64,000 nt of DNA from Flavobacterium silvisoli (GTDB lineage Bacteria > Bacteroidota > Bacteroidia > Flavobacteriales > Flavobacteriaceae). Position numbers and translations under genes: made by a program. Of this stretch, positions 54,634 to 64,000 are shown one piece after another; the first letter of the stretch is position 1, and each line of letters opens with the position of its first letter. The notes beneath the pieces are model-generated. The model had not been told where the DNA came from and made no database searches. It saw nothing but the letters and a program-made list of their open reading frames with translations. The stretch spans positions 29,176 through 93,175 of the forward strand of contig NZ_SJPE01000012.1 of the NCBI RefSeq assembly GCF_004329815.1. The letters are read 5' to 3'.

Positions 54634-56250
54634 ATGCTTATGAAAAATTGTTTTTTAGTACTTCTCATGTTGTTGGGAATTCAGCAAATAGAGGCTCAAT
54701 TCACACGAAAAGATTCGTTACAAGGAGGATTACGTCCGGAACGAACGTGCTATGATGTATTGCGTTACGACCTGAACATCAAGATCAATCCGGATGATAA
54801 ATCGATTTCAGGTTATAATGACATCACGTTTCAGGTACTGAAATCTACTTCTAAAATACAGCTTGATTTATTTAAAAACATGCAGGTTGATTCGATTGTT
54901 CTCAATTCGAAAAAAATAAGCTACCAAAGAGAATTTAATGCCGTATTTCTCGATTTTACTGCTCCTTTAACGGCAAACACACAGGAAAGTATACGGTTTT
55001 ACTATTCAGGCAAACCGATAATTGCAAAACGTGCTCCTTGGGACGGAGGTTTTGTCTTTACTTCCGATGCACAGAAAAAGCCTTGGATAGGTGTAGCCTG
55101 TCAGGGAACCGGAGCCAGTTTGTGGTATCCTTGTAAAGATTCTCAAAGTGATGAACCCAACTTAGGTGCAACCATAAAAATTGCCGCACCAAACGGCTTA
55201 ACCGCAGTGTCCAACGGAAGATTAACCGGGTCTGAAGATTTAAAAAACGGATACACACGTTGGGATTGGGAAGTTAAAAACCCAATTAATAATTATGACA
55301 TCAATGTAACTATTGCCGATTTTGTTCATTTTCACGACAACTACAAAGGACTTGATTTAGACTATTACGTGTTACGCGACAATGAAGAAAGAGCCCGCAA
55401 GCAATTTGAAGGAGTTAAACCGATGCTCGATTGTTTTCAGAGCAAGTTTGGTGAGTATCCTTTTGCCAATGATGGATATAAATTAGTTGAAACTCCTTAT
55501 TTAGGTATGGAACACCAAAGTGCTATAGCTTATGGAAATATGTACTTAAAAGGTTATCTCGGACACGACAGATCCCAAACTGGAATAGGCATGAATTTTG
55601 ACTACATTATTGTTCACGAAAGCGGTCACGAATGGTTTGGCAACAGCATAACGGCAAAAGATATAGCCGACATGTGGATACACGAAAGTTTTACCACTTA
55701 CAGCGAAGCCGTTTATGTTGAATGTCTATATGGGTATGAAGCATGTCAAATTTATGTAAATGGACTGAAAGCCACAGTAAACAACGACGGTCCTATTATT
55801 GGGAAATATGGCGTAAACCATGAAGGTTCGGGCGATATGTATTCAAAAGGAGCTCTGATGCTGAATACCATTCGTCATTTAGTGAATGATGATGATAAAT
55901 GGTGGAAAATACTCTTAAAGTTTTCCGAAACCTACCGTCACCAAATTATTGACGGCGAGACAGTCATTCAATTCTTCAATACCGAAACCGGAATGAATCT
56001 GACCAATGTTTTTAATCAATACCTTCGTTACGGAACCATTCCCAGATTGCAGTACCGCCTTAACAAAAACAGATTAGAATATCAGTGGATTGCCATGGTA
56101 ACTGATTTCGATATGCCGGTTGACATTAAAATTGACGGTAAAAAAATCAGAATACAACCAACCACCAATTGGCAAACTTCAAAATACAGGGTAAAGAAAC
56201 TCTCCGAAGTAGAAGTTATGACTAATGATTTTTTTATTAATGTAAATTAA
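54634..56250 (+). CDS. Exported M1 family metallopeptidase
   Basis: About 538 residues. The start is uncertain among ATGs at 54625, 54634 and 54640; all give a signal peptide (KNCFLVLLMLLGIQQIEAQ). The zinc site is HESGHEWFGNS (HExxH) with Glu in WIHESFTTYSEAVY; the exopeptidase motif appears as GMEHQSAIAYG, a variant of GAMEN. It lacks the long C-terminal helical domain of APN. A periplasmic aminopeptidase is likely. The 224 bp before it show no other gene. Confidence 0.88.
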   Translation: MLMKNCFLVLLMLLGIQQIEAQFTRKDSLQGGLRPERTCYDVLRYDLNIKINPDDKSISGYNDITFQVLKSTSKIQLDLFKNMQVDSIVLNSKKISYQREFNAVFLDFTAPLTANTQESIRFYYSGKPIIAKRAPWDGGFVFTSDAQKKPWIGVACQGTGASLWYPCKDSQSDEPNLGATIKIAAPNGLTAVSNGRLTGSEDLKNGYTRWDWEVKNPINNYDINVTIADFVHFHDNYKGLDLDYYVLRDNEERARKQFEGVKPMLDCFQSKFGEYPFANDGYKLVETPYLGMEHQSAIAYGNMYLKGYLGHDRSQTGIGMNFDYIIVHESGHEWFGNSITAKDIADMWIHESFTTYSEAVYVECLYGYEACQIYVNGLKATVNNDGPIIGKYGVNHEGSGDMYSKGALMLNTIRHLVNDDDKWWKILLKFSETYRHQIIDGETVIQFFNTETGMNLTNVFNQYLRYGTIPRLQYRLNKNRLEYQWIAMVTDFDMPVDIKIDGKKIRIQPTTNWQTSKYRVKKLSEVEVMTNDFFINVN

Positions 56251-56331
56251 AAGGTTCTTAATTTTTCATCAAAAACAAACCATATATAATTAATTTATAG
56301 TAACTTAGAGTAAATTTTAAACTTTGTTATT

Positions 56332-56757
56332 ATGGATACTTCAGTAAAAGGTTTGAACAAATGGGCAAATGCTCACACAAATTATTGGTTGGATGCACTC
56401 CGAATTGCCTTGGGCGTTTTCTTTATTTACAAAGGTGCTCACTTCATTACTAACAATCAGGATTTTGAAGATTTAATTGCGCCCGTGAGTAATTTTATGG
56501 GGGGCATGCTCGCCTTTCATTACATCGCCGCGGCTCATATTGTTGGTGGTATCATGATTATTTTCGGATTGCTTACCCGATGGGCCATCATAGCACAATT
56601 ACCGGTTTTAGTTGGTGCCGTACTCATCAATTTCTTCGGAAACATGAATGTGGGTAACTTGGTTTTGGCTTTGATTGTTCTGGGTATCAGTCTGTTTTAT
56701 GCCTTTTACGGAGGCGGTAAACATTCGGCTGATTATTATTTTAAAATGGAAAAATAA
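56332..56757 (+). CDS. DoxX family membrane protein
   Basis: 141 residues, four membrane helices. LDALRIALGVFFIYKGAHFI and AAHIVGGIMIIFGLLTRWAIIAQLPVLVGAVLIN are typical of DoxX-like proteins. Role unknown. Confidence 0.82.
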   Translation: MDTSVKGLNKWANAHTNYWLDALRIALGVFFIYKGAHFITNNQDFEDLIAPVSNFMGGMLAFHYIAAAHIVGGIMIIFGLLTRWAIIAQLPVLVGAVLINFFGNMNVGNLVLALIVLGISLFYAFYGGGKHSADYYFKMEK

Positions 56758-56779
56758 CACATCACTTTAACAAACACAA

Positions 56780-56818
56780 CAAAAAAGCGCTGAGAGTTAA
56801 TTCTTTCAGCGCCTTTTA
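56780..56818. terminator. Bidirectional terminator between doxX-like and menE genes
   Basis: AGCGCTGA/TTCAGCGCC-type arms with an A tract left and a T tract right. Confidence 0.75.
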
Positions 56819-56819
56819 A

Positions 56820-57860
56820 TTATAGCAGACTTTCTTTTCTCATAATCTTACCCGTGGCAGTGTCTTTAAATTTGGGAATAAAAACAACTTCTTTGGGCTT
56901 TTCATACTTATCCAATTCGTTGTAAAGTGACTCATCAAAATCCTGCTTGGTTCCTTCTACTACTAAAATCACCTTTTCTCCCAATTCGTGATCCGGCTTT
57001 GAAGTGATGAAAAATCGCTGATGGATTTTGTTTGACAATTTCTTTTCTATTTGTTCCGGAATAAGCTTGATGCCACCGCTGTTGATTACGTTGTCTATCC
57101 TTCCTAAAAACACAAACTGATTTTCGCTTACTAATTCAACGATGTCATTGGTCACGATCACATCATCTGAAATTCGGGGCGCGTGAATGACCAAACAATT
57201 TCGCTTGTCATAAGAAATCGTAACATTCGGCAAAACGGTGAAGGCTTTCTCCCCAAGTTTTCGAGCGGCAATATGCGTAATGGTTTCAGTCATACCATAA
57301 GTTTCATATACGTCAGTTTTTAATTTCAGCAACTGTTTTTCCAAGGTTTTATTGATGGCAGCACCTCCAATAATGAGCTTTTTTACTCTTGACAGTTCTT
57401 CTATCGAGTTTTGAGCCTGTAGTGGAACCATAGCCACAAAATCATATTCGTTTTCATTATGACGTAACGGATGAGAACTGGGAGCCGTGAATTCAACATC
57501 CAAACCTAAAATCATGGCGCGAACCAACATCATCTTTCCGGCTACGTATTTAACGGGTAAACAATGCAGGGCTTTGTTTCCGGGTTGTAATCCAAAAAAA
57601 TCTCCTGTAGCTATAGCCGAATGTACCATAGCCTGCTTACTAACATTGATGATCTTTGGCTTACCGGTAGTTCCCGAAGTTTGCATTTTTATATAATCGC
57701 TGCTGTCAAACCAATCCAGTAGAAAATCGCCTACAGGTTTTTCATACTCTTCTCCTTCTTTGATAAAACTGTACGCCACGCGGCATAAATCCTCTCTATT
57801 GAGATGAAATCCGTTCCATTTGAACTGATTGTGCACATTTTCATAAGTTGGACTATTCAT
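56820..57860 (-). CDS. menE: AMP-binding acyl-CoA ligase, probable MenE
   Basis: 346 residues, short for the family, as in Bacteroidetes MenE. The adenylation motif is MQTSGTTGKPKII, then YGMTETITHIA and FLGRIDNVINSGGIKL, with the catalytic Lys in DTATGKIMRKE at the end. It would form o-succinylbenzoyl-CoA for menaquinone, the quinone used in anaerobic respiration. It overlaps the CPBP protease gene by 8 bp. No other men genes are in the window, so MenE rests on length and family resemblance. Confidence 0.82.
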   Translation of the reverse strand: MNSPTYENVHNQFKWNGFHLNREDLCRVAYSFIKEGEEYEKPVGDFLLDWFDSSDYIKMQTSGTTGKPKIINVSKQAMVHSAIATGDFFGLQPGNKALHCLPVKYVAGKMMLVRAMILGLDVEFTAPSSHPLRHNENEYDFVAMVPLQAQNSIEELSRVKKLIIGGAAINKTLEKQLLKLKTDVYETYGMTETITHIAARKLGEKAFTVLPNVTISYDKRNCLVIHAPRISDDVIVTNDIVELVSENQFVFLGRIDNVINSGGIKLIPEQIEKKLSNKIHQRFFITSKPDHELGEKVILVVEGTKQDFDESLYNELDKYEKPKEVVFIPKFKDTATGKIMRKESLL

Positions 57861-58803
57861 TGCTTTCGGTATTTTGAATTGGCTTTGTAATGGTAATATT
57901 GCCCGTCAACTTTTCTCTCCAATCAGACCAATGGTACTTTTTACTGAAAATAAATAACAACACAGGGAAGACAATGAGAACCGGTGTCAATATTTCAAAA
58001 CCAACGGATGGCGTGGAATTGTCTTTAAAAATTGAATTCGTCTGAAAAGCTGTCCAATCAGAAGTAATCAACAAAGCGCCTACTAAATTATTGGCCGCAT
58101 GAAAACCCAGTGCAAGTTCCATTCCTTCGTCCATGAGTGTAATAATACCCAGAAAAAAGCCGGTTCCGATGTAATAAATTAAAATAATATACCCCATTTT
58201 GCTCACCTCAGGATTGAATACATGCATGCCTCCAAAAATTACGGAAGTCATCACCAACGGAAACCATCTGTTTTTTGCTAATAGCGCAAATCCCTGCATC
58301 AGATAGCCCCTGAAAACATATTCTTCGGTACTGGTCTGAATAGGAATCATAAGTATGGCAATTACAGCCAAAATCAGAAAAGGAACAGGCTTAAAATTAT
58401 ATACATAATCCTCCGGACTGCTGTAATACATCAATAAAGTTGACCCAACTGTAAAGACTGTCCATACCGAAAAAGAAAAAAATATTCTCCCCCAATCAAC
58501 TCTTTTCCGGGTTGTGGTAACCGACAAAAAAGATTGTTTATGAAAATACCGAACAACCAAAATGATGGCTCCAAAGGCAAAAACAAAAGAGAGCAATATT
58601 AAAAACAAAGTCATATTGGATGGCAAAAACGACATTAGTTCACTATCGGTCGTTGGATAGGGTTTACCGGATGAAAATGATTTTAAGGTAACCGCTATCA
58701 ACAACGGAATCTGACCAATGGTAGAGGCCAAAATAATCAGTAAAGAACCAACAATGTATTTCCAAAATTTATTCTGAGGGAGGAACCCGTTTTCTATGAA
58801 CAT
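57853..58803 (-). CDS. CPBP family intramembrane protease
   Basis: 316 residues, about eight membrane helices. EEYVFRGYLMQGF is the EExxxR motif of CPBP (Rce1-like) glutamic proteases, with FGGMHVFNPE and GFHAANNLVGA supplying the His/Asn motifs. Translationally coupled to menE. Substrate unknown. Confidence 0.87.
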   Translation of the reverse strand: MFIENGFLPQNKFWKYIVGSLLIILASTIGQIPLLIAVTLKSFSSGKPYPTTDSELMSFLPSNMTLFLILLSFVFAFGAIILVVRYFHKQSFLSVTTTRKRVDWGRIFFSFSVWTVFTVGSTLLMYYSSPEDYVYNFKPVPFLILAVIAILMIPIQTSTEEYVFRGYLMQGFALLAKNRWFPLVMTSVIFGGMHVFNPEVSKMGYIILIYYIGTGFFLGIITLMDEGMELALGFHAANNLVGALLITSDWTAFQTNSIFKDNSTPSVGFEILTPVLIVFPVLLFIFSKKYHWSDWREKLTGNITITKPIQNTESNE

Positions 58804-58873
58804 ACGTGTGAATTTTATCCTGCCTAAATTAACTTTTTTCTACTAATATCAATTACTTTGCAGAAAAAAAAAG

Positions 58874-59215
58874 ATGATACAAGTCCTTCACAACCCAAGA
58901 TGCGGAAAATCAAGAAACTGCCTGGCTTTTCTTGACAATTCTCAAAAAGAATATGAAATCATCAACTACCTGACCCAGCCGTTAATCGCAGTTGAAATAG
59001 AAACCTTGCTTAAAAAACTAAATCTCAATCCCATAGACATTGTTCGGCAAAAAGAAGCCATTTGGATAGAGCATTACAAAGGTAAATCTCTTTCTGACCA
59101 AGAAATCATAACCGCCATTGTTCAACACCCGATACTGTTGGAAAGACCTATAGTTATTGACGGAGATAGAGCTATTATTGGTCGTGAACTTGATAAACTA
59201 AGCGATTTCATTTAA
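58874..59215 (+). CDS. ArsC family protein (glutaredoxin-type arsenate reductase)
   Basis: 113 residues. MIQVLHNPRCGKSRNCLAFLD carries the catalytic Cys in NPRCGKSR; LLERPIVIDGDRAIIGR has the conserved RP and later Arg. It could reduce arsenate with glutathione-type thiols or be a Spx-like relative; no arsenic genes are near. Confidence 0.85.
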   Translation: MIQVLHNPRCGKSRNCLAFLDNSQKEYEIINYLTQPLIAVEIETLLKKLNLNPIDIVRQKEAIWIEHYKGKSLSDQEIITAIVQHPILLERPIVIDGDRAIIGRELDKLSDFI

Positions 59216-59302
59216 CTTAAACAAAGGTTATTTAACAAAGATTTGTGAAATAGAGCTTAAACCAAAATGTATTTTTGCGGTTCTAAGCAAGAAAAATTTC
59301 AA

Positions 59303-61852
59303 ATGAGAAAATTCCAAATTATTGTCACGCTATTGCTACTGTGCAGCACATTCCTAACCTTTTCACAGCAAAAACAAGAGCGAGCCAAAATCATCATTAC
59401 CGGTAAAGTAATTGAAAAAACCAGTAAACTTCCACTCGAGTACGCAACGGTCACCTTAAAAAACAGTAAAAATCCCAAAATGATTTTTGGTGGTATTACC
59501 GATAACAATGGTGATTATTCCGTTGAAATCATTCCCGGTGTTTATGATGTTACACTGGAATTTATCTCCTTCAAACCCACAACACTTACCCAAAAAAAAT
59601 TAACCGAAACTTCCAGTTTGGGGACTATCGGCTTGGAAGAAGATGCCACCCAACTTAACGAGGTAGTGGTACGTGCCGAAAAAACTACGGTAGAAATCAA
59701 ACTGGATAAGAAAGTATACAACGTTGGACAAGACATGATCGTAAAAGGTGGAACCGCCAGTGACGTGCTCGACAATGTTCCTTCTGTAACCGTTGATGCC
59801 GATGGAAACGTGGCGCTTCGTGGAAATGATAATGTCAAAATTCTCATCGACGGCAGACCCTCAAATGCTATTAACATTGCTGATGCTCTCAGAACTATTT
59901 CAGCCGATGCCCTAGATAAAGTTGAAGTAATCACCAATCCGTCTGCGCGTTATGATGCTGAAGGCGGCGGGGGTATTATCAATATTGTTCTGAAAAAAGG
60001 AAAAAATCAAGGTGTTAACGGAACAGTCATTGCCACAGTTGGCGATCCAAGAAATTACGGTTTGGTAACCAATCTGAATTTTAAAAACGAAAATTTCAAT
60101 CTCTTTTCTACTATTGGATATAACGACAGCAAATCATACGGAAATTCACTTACTGATTCTGACTACCTAAATCCCGACGGAAGCATTCAAAAAACCATCA
60201 ACGAAAGAACCAAACGAGAAAGAAGCCGAAAAGGACTGAATTATACTATTGGCTTAGATTGGTACTTGGATAAATCCTTAACCTGGACCAACTCGTTCAA
60301 TTATCGAAAAAATGACGGAGCCAGTCCGGAAAATGTTTTTTTATACAATTACGAAACCAACAACGATTACATCAGAAACCGATACAACGACCAGTTTACG
60401 TATAGTAATAATTTAGAATACGCTTTCAATTTTACCAAAAAATTCAAAAAAGACGGACACAAACTAACCGTTGATGGCTCCTTTTCAAACAATTTAGACG
60501 ACGATGACTCTACCATTACCGATTACGTACTTGGAGATATCAATTCGACCAAACAGGAGTCAACCCTGAATTATCAGACGCAAAAGAGAAACCTGTTCCA
60601 ATCGGATTATGTATTGCCAATTGGTAAAAACAGTCAGTTTGAAGCCGGTTATAAAGGAGATTTCAATGAGTTACTGACCGATTTCAGAGTGGGAAATATA
60701 GACACAAACGGCAATTACATTCCGAATATTAACTACACCAACAAACTCGATTACAAAGAAAAAATCAATGCGTTGTATACCCAGTTTGGTTCTAAAATCA
60801 ATAAGTTTTCTTATTTGCTGGGTATGCGTTATGAAGATTCTAATATCGACATCAACTTGTTGACTACAAATGATTTCAATAACAAAAGATACCACAACTT
60901 TTTCCCAAGTGCCTTCCTGACTTATCAATTGAGTGAAGAGAGCACCATTTCGTTAAATTACAGCAAACGTATTTCAAGACCACGTTCCCGTTTCATCAAT
61001 CCGTTTTCGAATTATTCGAGTAACGTAAACATCTTTCAGGGAAATCCTGATTTGAATCCATCGCTAACCGATGCTTTTGATATTGGCTATATGAACAAAT
61101 GGGGAAAAGTAACCTTTACCACTTCCATGTACTTTAACTCCACCAAAGATGTATTCCAGTTCATCAGAAGACCTAACGGTAATTATGTGGTAACAACAGT
61201 CGTAGATGGTGCCGATATTCTGAATGAAAACGGTCAGGTAATTCAAATCGTGGGTGGTGCTGATATTACTACGCCCGTAATTTTGTCTACTCCAATCAAT
61301 TTGTCCCGGGAAGAGCGTTTCGGTTTTGAATTCAACATCAATTACACCCCATACAAATGGTGGAAACTCAACGGAAATTTCAACTTTTTCCAAAGCAAAA
61401 CCATAGGAAACTACTCTTACACCTTAGAAAACAACGGAGCTACTGTTTACCAAAACTTCGACAATACCGCCGCCAGTTGGTTTACCCGCGTTTCGTCTAA
61501 AATCTCTTTACCTTATAAAATCGATTGGCAAACCAATGCTACTTACAATGCCCCGCAAACCAATGCACAAGGAAGAAGCTTAGGTGTTTTGAGTGCAAAC
61601 TTAGCGTTCAGCAAAGACATTCTGAAAGACAAAGCCACTATTGCCCTTAACATCAACGACGTTTTCAATTCCCGAAAAAGAATCACCGAAACCAACTTGG
61701 CCACTTTAAATGCTTACAGCGAACAGCAATGGCGCCAACGTCAAATCAATCTTTCGTTTACCTACCGTTTCAACAAAATGAAAAACGACAAGGAAAAAGA
61801 CAAAAAACCAAGAAACAACCAACAAGATGACGGCGGGGATTTCCCAGGATAA
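59303..61852 (+). CDS. Outer-membrane beta-barrel protein (TonB-receptor-like, carboxypeptidase-regulatory N-domain)
   Basis: 849 residues from ATG at 59303, which opens a signal peptide (MRKFQIIVTLLLLCSTFLTFSQ); the in-frame ATG at 59267 adds a non-signal segment. Order: CarboxypepD_reg-like domain (about 35-115), plug (GGTASDVLDNVPSVTVDADGNVALRG), then a barrel of the OMP_b-brl_3 type with many NY/TYR strands. The last strand is followed by a charged disordered tail rich in K, D and N. Substrate unknown. Confidence 0.85.
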   Translation: MRKFQIIVTLLLLCSTFLTFSQQKQERAKIIITGKVIEKTSKLPLEYATVTLKNSKNPKMIFGGITDNNGDYSVEIIPGVYDVTLEFISFKPTTLTQKKLTETSSLGTIGLEEDATQLNEVVVRAEKTTVEIKLDKKVYNVGQDMIVKGGTASDVLDNVPSVTVDADGNVALRGNDNVKILIDGRPSNAINIADALRTISADALDKVEVITNPSARYDAEGGGGIINIVLKKGKNQGVNGTVIATVGDPRNYGLVTNLNFKNENFNLFSTIGYNDSKSYGNSLTDSDYLNPDGSIQKTINERTKRERSRKGLNYTIGLDWYLDKSLTWTNSFNYRKNDGASPENVFLYNYETNNDYIRNRYNDQFTYSNNLEYAFNFTKKFKKDGHKLTVDGSFSNNLDDDDSTITDYVLGDINSTKQESTLNYQTQKRNLFQSDYVLPIGKNSQFEAGYKGDFNELLTDFRVGNIDTNGNYIPNINYTNKLDYKEKINALYTQFGSKINKFSYLLGMRYEDSNIDINLLTTNDFNNKRYHNFFPSAFLTYQLSEESTISLNYSKRISRPRSRFINPFSNYSSNVNIFQGNPDLNPSLTDAFDIGYMNKWGKVTFTTSMYFNSTKDVFQFIRRPNGNYVVTTVVDGADILNENGQVIQIVGGADITTPVILSTPINLSREERFGFEFNINYTPYKWWKLNGNFNFFQSKTIGNYSYTLENNGATVYQNFDNTAASWFTRVSSKISLPYKIDWQTNATYNAPQTNAQGRSLGVLSANLAFSKDILKDKATIALNINDVFNSRKRITETNLATLNAYSEQQWRQRQINLSFTYRFNKMKNDKEKDKKPRNNQQDDGGDFPG

Positions 61853-61858
61853 GCAAAC

Positions 61859-61891
61859 AAAAAAAGTCCCGATAAATCGGGACTTTTTTAT
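61859..61891. terminator. Bidirectional terminator
   Basis: AAAGTCCCGAT/ATCGGGACTTT stem with AA loop, A tract left and T tract right. Confidence 0.9.
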
Positions 61892-61907
61892 AAACACTCA
61901 GTATGTA

Positions 61908-62081
61908 CTAAGCTGTTTGTTCGGCTTCTCTTTTAGCTTTTCTTTCTTGCAATAATTCTTTCACACCACCAAAAATCCAATAAGGAACGATGAACGTGAT
62001 CAAGAACATCATCAACCAAAAACCAATGGTTAAAATGGTCAAGAATGCTAAGAAACCTAAATACTGTTGAAATTCAAACAT
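61908..62081 (-). CDS. Small membrane protein with basic tail (57 residues)
   Basis: The reading frame opens at ATG 62081 and stops at TAG 61908. Residues 7-38 are hydrophobic (YLGFLAFLTILTIGFWLMMF and on), enough for one or two membrane passes. The tail KELLQERKAKREAEQTA is helical and charged. Its coherent composition and the terminator just downstream favour a real gene, although it is short. No family is recognised. Confidence 0.65.
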   Translation of the reverse strand: MFEFQQYLGFLAFLTILTIGFWLMMFLITFIVPYWIFGGVKELLQERKAKREAEQTA

Positions 62082-62209
62082 GTTTTCCGGAATTTTTTTG
62101 AATTATAAGCAAATGTAAGCCTAATAATTGTGCTGACCAAAAACAAAATCATTTTTTATTAAATAGTTTATCCACATTTTTTGCCGTAATTTTAAGGATT
62201 CTTTTCAGA

Positions 62210-62284
62210 AGCTTTTTCCGGCTGTCCACTATATCTTTTGCCTCGTAAAACGAGCCAAAAGGATGCCGTTACCATCCGGGCTAG
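62210..62284 (-). repeat. Dispersed intergenic repeat, copy C
   Basis: On the minus strand: TAGCCCGGATGGTAACGGC, ATCCTTTT, inner hairpin TGGCTCGT...ACGAGGCA, AAAGATATAGTGGACAGCCG and GAAAAAGCTTCT. It matches copy A across both ends and the core. It lies just upstream of fumC. Confidence 0.7.
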
Positions 62285-62317
62285 GCTTCACGTTACTAAC
62301 AACTTATAGTCTTCATT

Positions 62318-63703
62318 ATGGAATATAGAATTGAAAAAGATACCATGGGAGAAGTAAAAGTTCCCGCCGATAAATACTGGGGAGCTCAAACCGAACGTTC
62401 CCGAAACAATTTTAAAATAGGAGCCGCAGCCTCCATGCCCAAAGAAATCATTTACGGATTTGCCTATCTGAAAAAAGCAGCCGCCTATACCAATTGCGAT
62501 TTAGGAGCACTCTCCACAACAAAACGAGACGCCATTGCTCAAGTCTGTGACGAAATCCTCGCCGGAAAATTAGATGATCAATTTCCATTGGTAATATGGC
62601 AGACCGGCTCCGGAACCCAAAGCAATATGAATGTTAACGAAGTTATCGCCAACAGAGCGCAAGTCTTAGCCGGTTTTAAAATTGGCGAAGGCGAACCCGT
62701 TTTAAAAGCTAATGACGATGTCAACAAATCACAATCCTCCAACGATACCTTTCCCACGGCCATGCACATTGCCTGTTACAAAATGGTCTCGGAAACTACT
62801 ATCCCGCATCTTGAAAAACTACGCGACACTTTAGAAATAAAATCCAAAGCCTTTAAAAACGTTGTAAAAATAGGCCGAACCCATTTGATGGATGCCACAC
62901 CATTAACCCTCGGACAGGAATTATCCGGTTATGTCGCGCAACTGAATCATGGTCTCAAAGCCCTTAAAAATACTTTACCGCATCTCGCCGAATTAGCTTT
63001 GGGAGGAACTGCGGTTGGTACAGGCTTGAATGCACCCAAAGGATACGATACCAAGGTCGCCGACTACATCAGTCAGTTTACCGGTTACACTTTTATAACT
63101 GCTCCCAACAAATTTGAAGCCCTGGCCGCTCACGATGCTATTGTCGAAAGTCATGGTGCGCTGAAACAGCTGGCTGTTGCTTTAACCAAAATTGCCAACG
63201 ATATCAGAATGATGGCTTCAGGTCCGCGCTCCGGTATAGGAGAAATTTTCATTCCCGAAAACGAACCCGGTTCTTCTATTATGCCGGGAAAAGTTAATCC
63301 TACGCAATGTGAAGCATTGACTATGGTTTGTGCGCAGGTTATGGGGAACGATGTATCCATTACCATTGGTGGAATGCAGGGACATTACGAACTGAATGTG
63401 TTCAAACCTATGATAGCTGCTAATTTTTTACAATCAGCACGTTTACTTGGTGAAGCTTGTGAATCATTCAACGAACATTGTGCTACCGGAATTGAACCCA
63501 ACCGCAAACGCATTAAAGAATTGGTAGATAATTCATTGATGTTGGTTACCGCTTTGAACACTAAAATAGGATACTATAAAGCCGCCGAAATTGCACAAAC
63601 AGCCCACCGAAACGGAACTACTTTAAAAGAAGAGGCCGTACGACTAGGCTATGTAACGGCTGAAGATTTTGATAACTGGGTCAAACCCGAAGACATGGTA
63701 TAA
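62318..63703 (+). CDS. fumC: Class II fumarate hydratase
   Basis: 461 residues, the normal length. [19 protein letters not shown] start, [36 protein letters not shown], and the signature [15 protein letters not shown] are present. It interconverts fumarate and malate in the citric acid cycle, iron-free and oxygen-stable. Confidence 0.97.
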   Translation: MEYRIEKDTMGEVKVPADKYWGAQTERSRNNFKIGAAASMPKEIIYGFAYLKKAAAYTNCDLGALSTTKRDAIAQVCDEILAGKLDDQFPLVIWQTGSGTQSNMNVNEVIANRAQVLAGFKIGEGEPVLKANDDVNKSQSSNDTFPTAMHIACYKMVSETTIPHLEKLRDTLEIKSKAFKNVVKIGRTHLMDATPLTLGQELSGYVAQLNHGLKALKNTLPHLAELALGGTAVGTGLNAPKGYDTKVADYISQFTGYTFITAPNKFEALAAHDAIVESHGALKQLAVALTKIANDIRMMASGPRSGIGEIFIPENEPGSSIMPGKVNPTQCEALTMVCAQVMGNDVSITIGGMQGHYELNVFKPMIAANFLQSARLLGEACESFNEHCATGIEPNRKRIKELVDNSLMLVTALNTKIGYYKAAEIAQTAHRNGTTLKEEAVRLGYVTAEDFDNWVKPEDMV

Positions 63704-63705
63704 CT

Positions 63706-63734
63706 AAAAAACCCGCTTTAGAGGCGGGTTTTTA
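63706..63734 (+). terminator. Intrinsic terminator after fumC
   Basis: ACCCGC/GCGGGT stem with TTTAGAG-type loop and five trailing T. Confidence 0.8.
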
Positions 63735-63796
63735 GATCTGTCAAAATCAAACAAAACAATAATCAAACTATTATTTTCTCTTTGTACACTAGGTTA

Positions 63797-64000
63797 TTAA
63801 GGTAATTTTTTAATAAACATATTGGTGTAATATTTTCTTCCGGTGGCTGGGTCGGTGGTTACGGAAATTCCGAAATGGGTAAAATTCCCTTCAATGTTGG
63901 CTTTATGGGTTGGACTGTTCATCCAGGCACTGAAAGCGCTTTCTGCAGTGCTGTAATTGTAAGCTACGTTTTCGCCTACTCGCTCTGCTCCTAATACTTG
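63797..64000 (-). CDS. CAP/SCP-domain protein, partial (C-terminal 67 residues)
   Basis: Its 5' end is beyond the window. GENVAYNYSTAESAFSAWMN and SPTHKANIEGNFTHFGIS are the hallmarks of the CAP (SCP/PR1, CAP domain) fold: the GEN motif and a His in HKANI. Bacterial members are usually exported; the signal peptide would lie off the edge. Confidence 0.85.
   Translation of the reverse strand, partial: QVLGAERVGENVAYNYSTAESAFSAWMNSPTHKANIEGNFTHFGISVTTDPATGRKYYTNMFIKKLP

Overview
The window looks like chromosomal DNA of a denitrification-capable Flavobacteriaceae bacterium (Flavobacterium-like). Evidence: AT-rich sequence, promoters with the Bacteroidetes -7 element TAnnTTTG, type IX secretion (T9SS) C-terminal sorting domains, TonB-dependent receptors, and the gene families present. 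No rRNA, tRNA, CRISPR array, insertion sequence or prophage was recognised. The window opens inside a LytS-type sensor kinase gene and closes inside a CAP/SCP-domain gene, both on the minus strand.

Layout. 0-5 kb: TPR/LytS kinase with an SDR oxidoreductase, a frameshifted DUF1203 gene, a T9SS-sorted protein and a lipoprotein. 4.9-26.4 kb is an anaerobic/denitrification region. It holds a copper-uptake operon (OprC/NosA-like receptor, Met/His-rich lipoprotein, Cys-rich small protein), a Crp/Fnr regulator, a heme-copper-oxidase-like membrane protein, a fasciclin lipoprotein and a NorC/NorB-like pair. It also holds an anaerobic ribonucleotide reductase operon with an NO-stress repair protein (RIC), nadA-nadB, and a clade II nos operon (cytochrome c, nosZ, nosL, nosD, nosF, nosY, truncated globin, CopD-like protein). 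26.6-35.1 kb is a signalling cluster: two multi-PAS kinases, two single-domain receivers, a receiver-PAS-DHp protein without an ATPase domain, an Hpt protein and a LytTR regulator. 35-64 kb is mostly housekeeping: cysteine synthase, oligopeptidase B, YbaB, threonine aldolase, prfB with its programmed frameshift, lpxD, a phosphate module (porin, PiT, DUF47), acyl-CoA carboxylase, a pseudouridine synthase, M1 peptidase, menE, fumC and others.

How the genes work together. Five palindromes close to ATGAYTnnARTCAT lie before the copper operon and crp (shared), the fasciclin gene, norCB, ric-nrdDG and nadAB (shared), and nos. In each case a TAnnTTTG-like -7 box is centred about 33-34 bp from the palindrome centre, the geometry expected of a class II Crp/Fnr-activated promoter. 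I infer one regulon, probably run by the Crp/Fnr protein encoded at 8521. It would couple N-oxide respiration to copper supply, anaerobic dNTP synthesis, NAD synthesis and NO repair. No nar, nap, nirS or nirK gene lies in this window.

The strongest unusual points are: the NorB-like protein lacks several canonical ligands; the NrdD glycyl-radical domain is a separate 54-residue ORF, splitting the zinc-site cysteines between two proteins; the operator/promoter geometry repeats across the denitrification region; and a dispersed intergenic repeat occurs three times.
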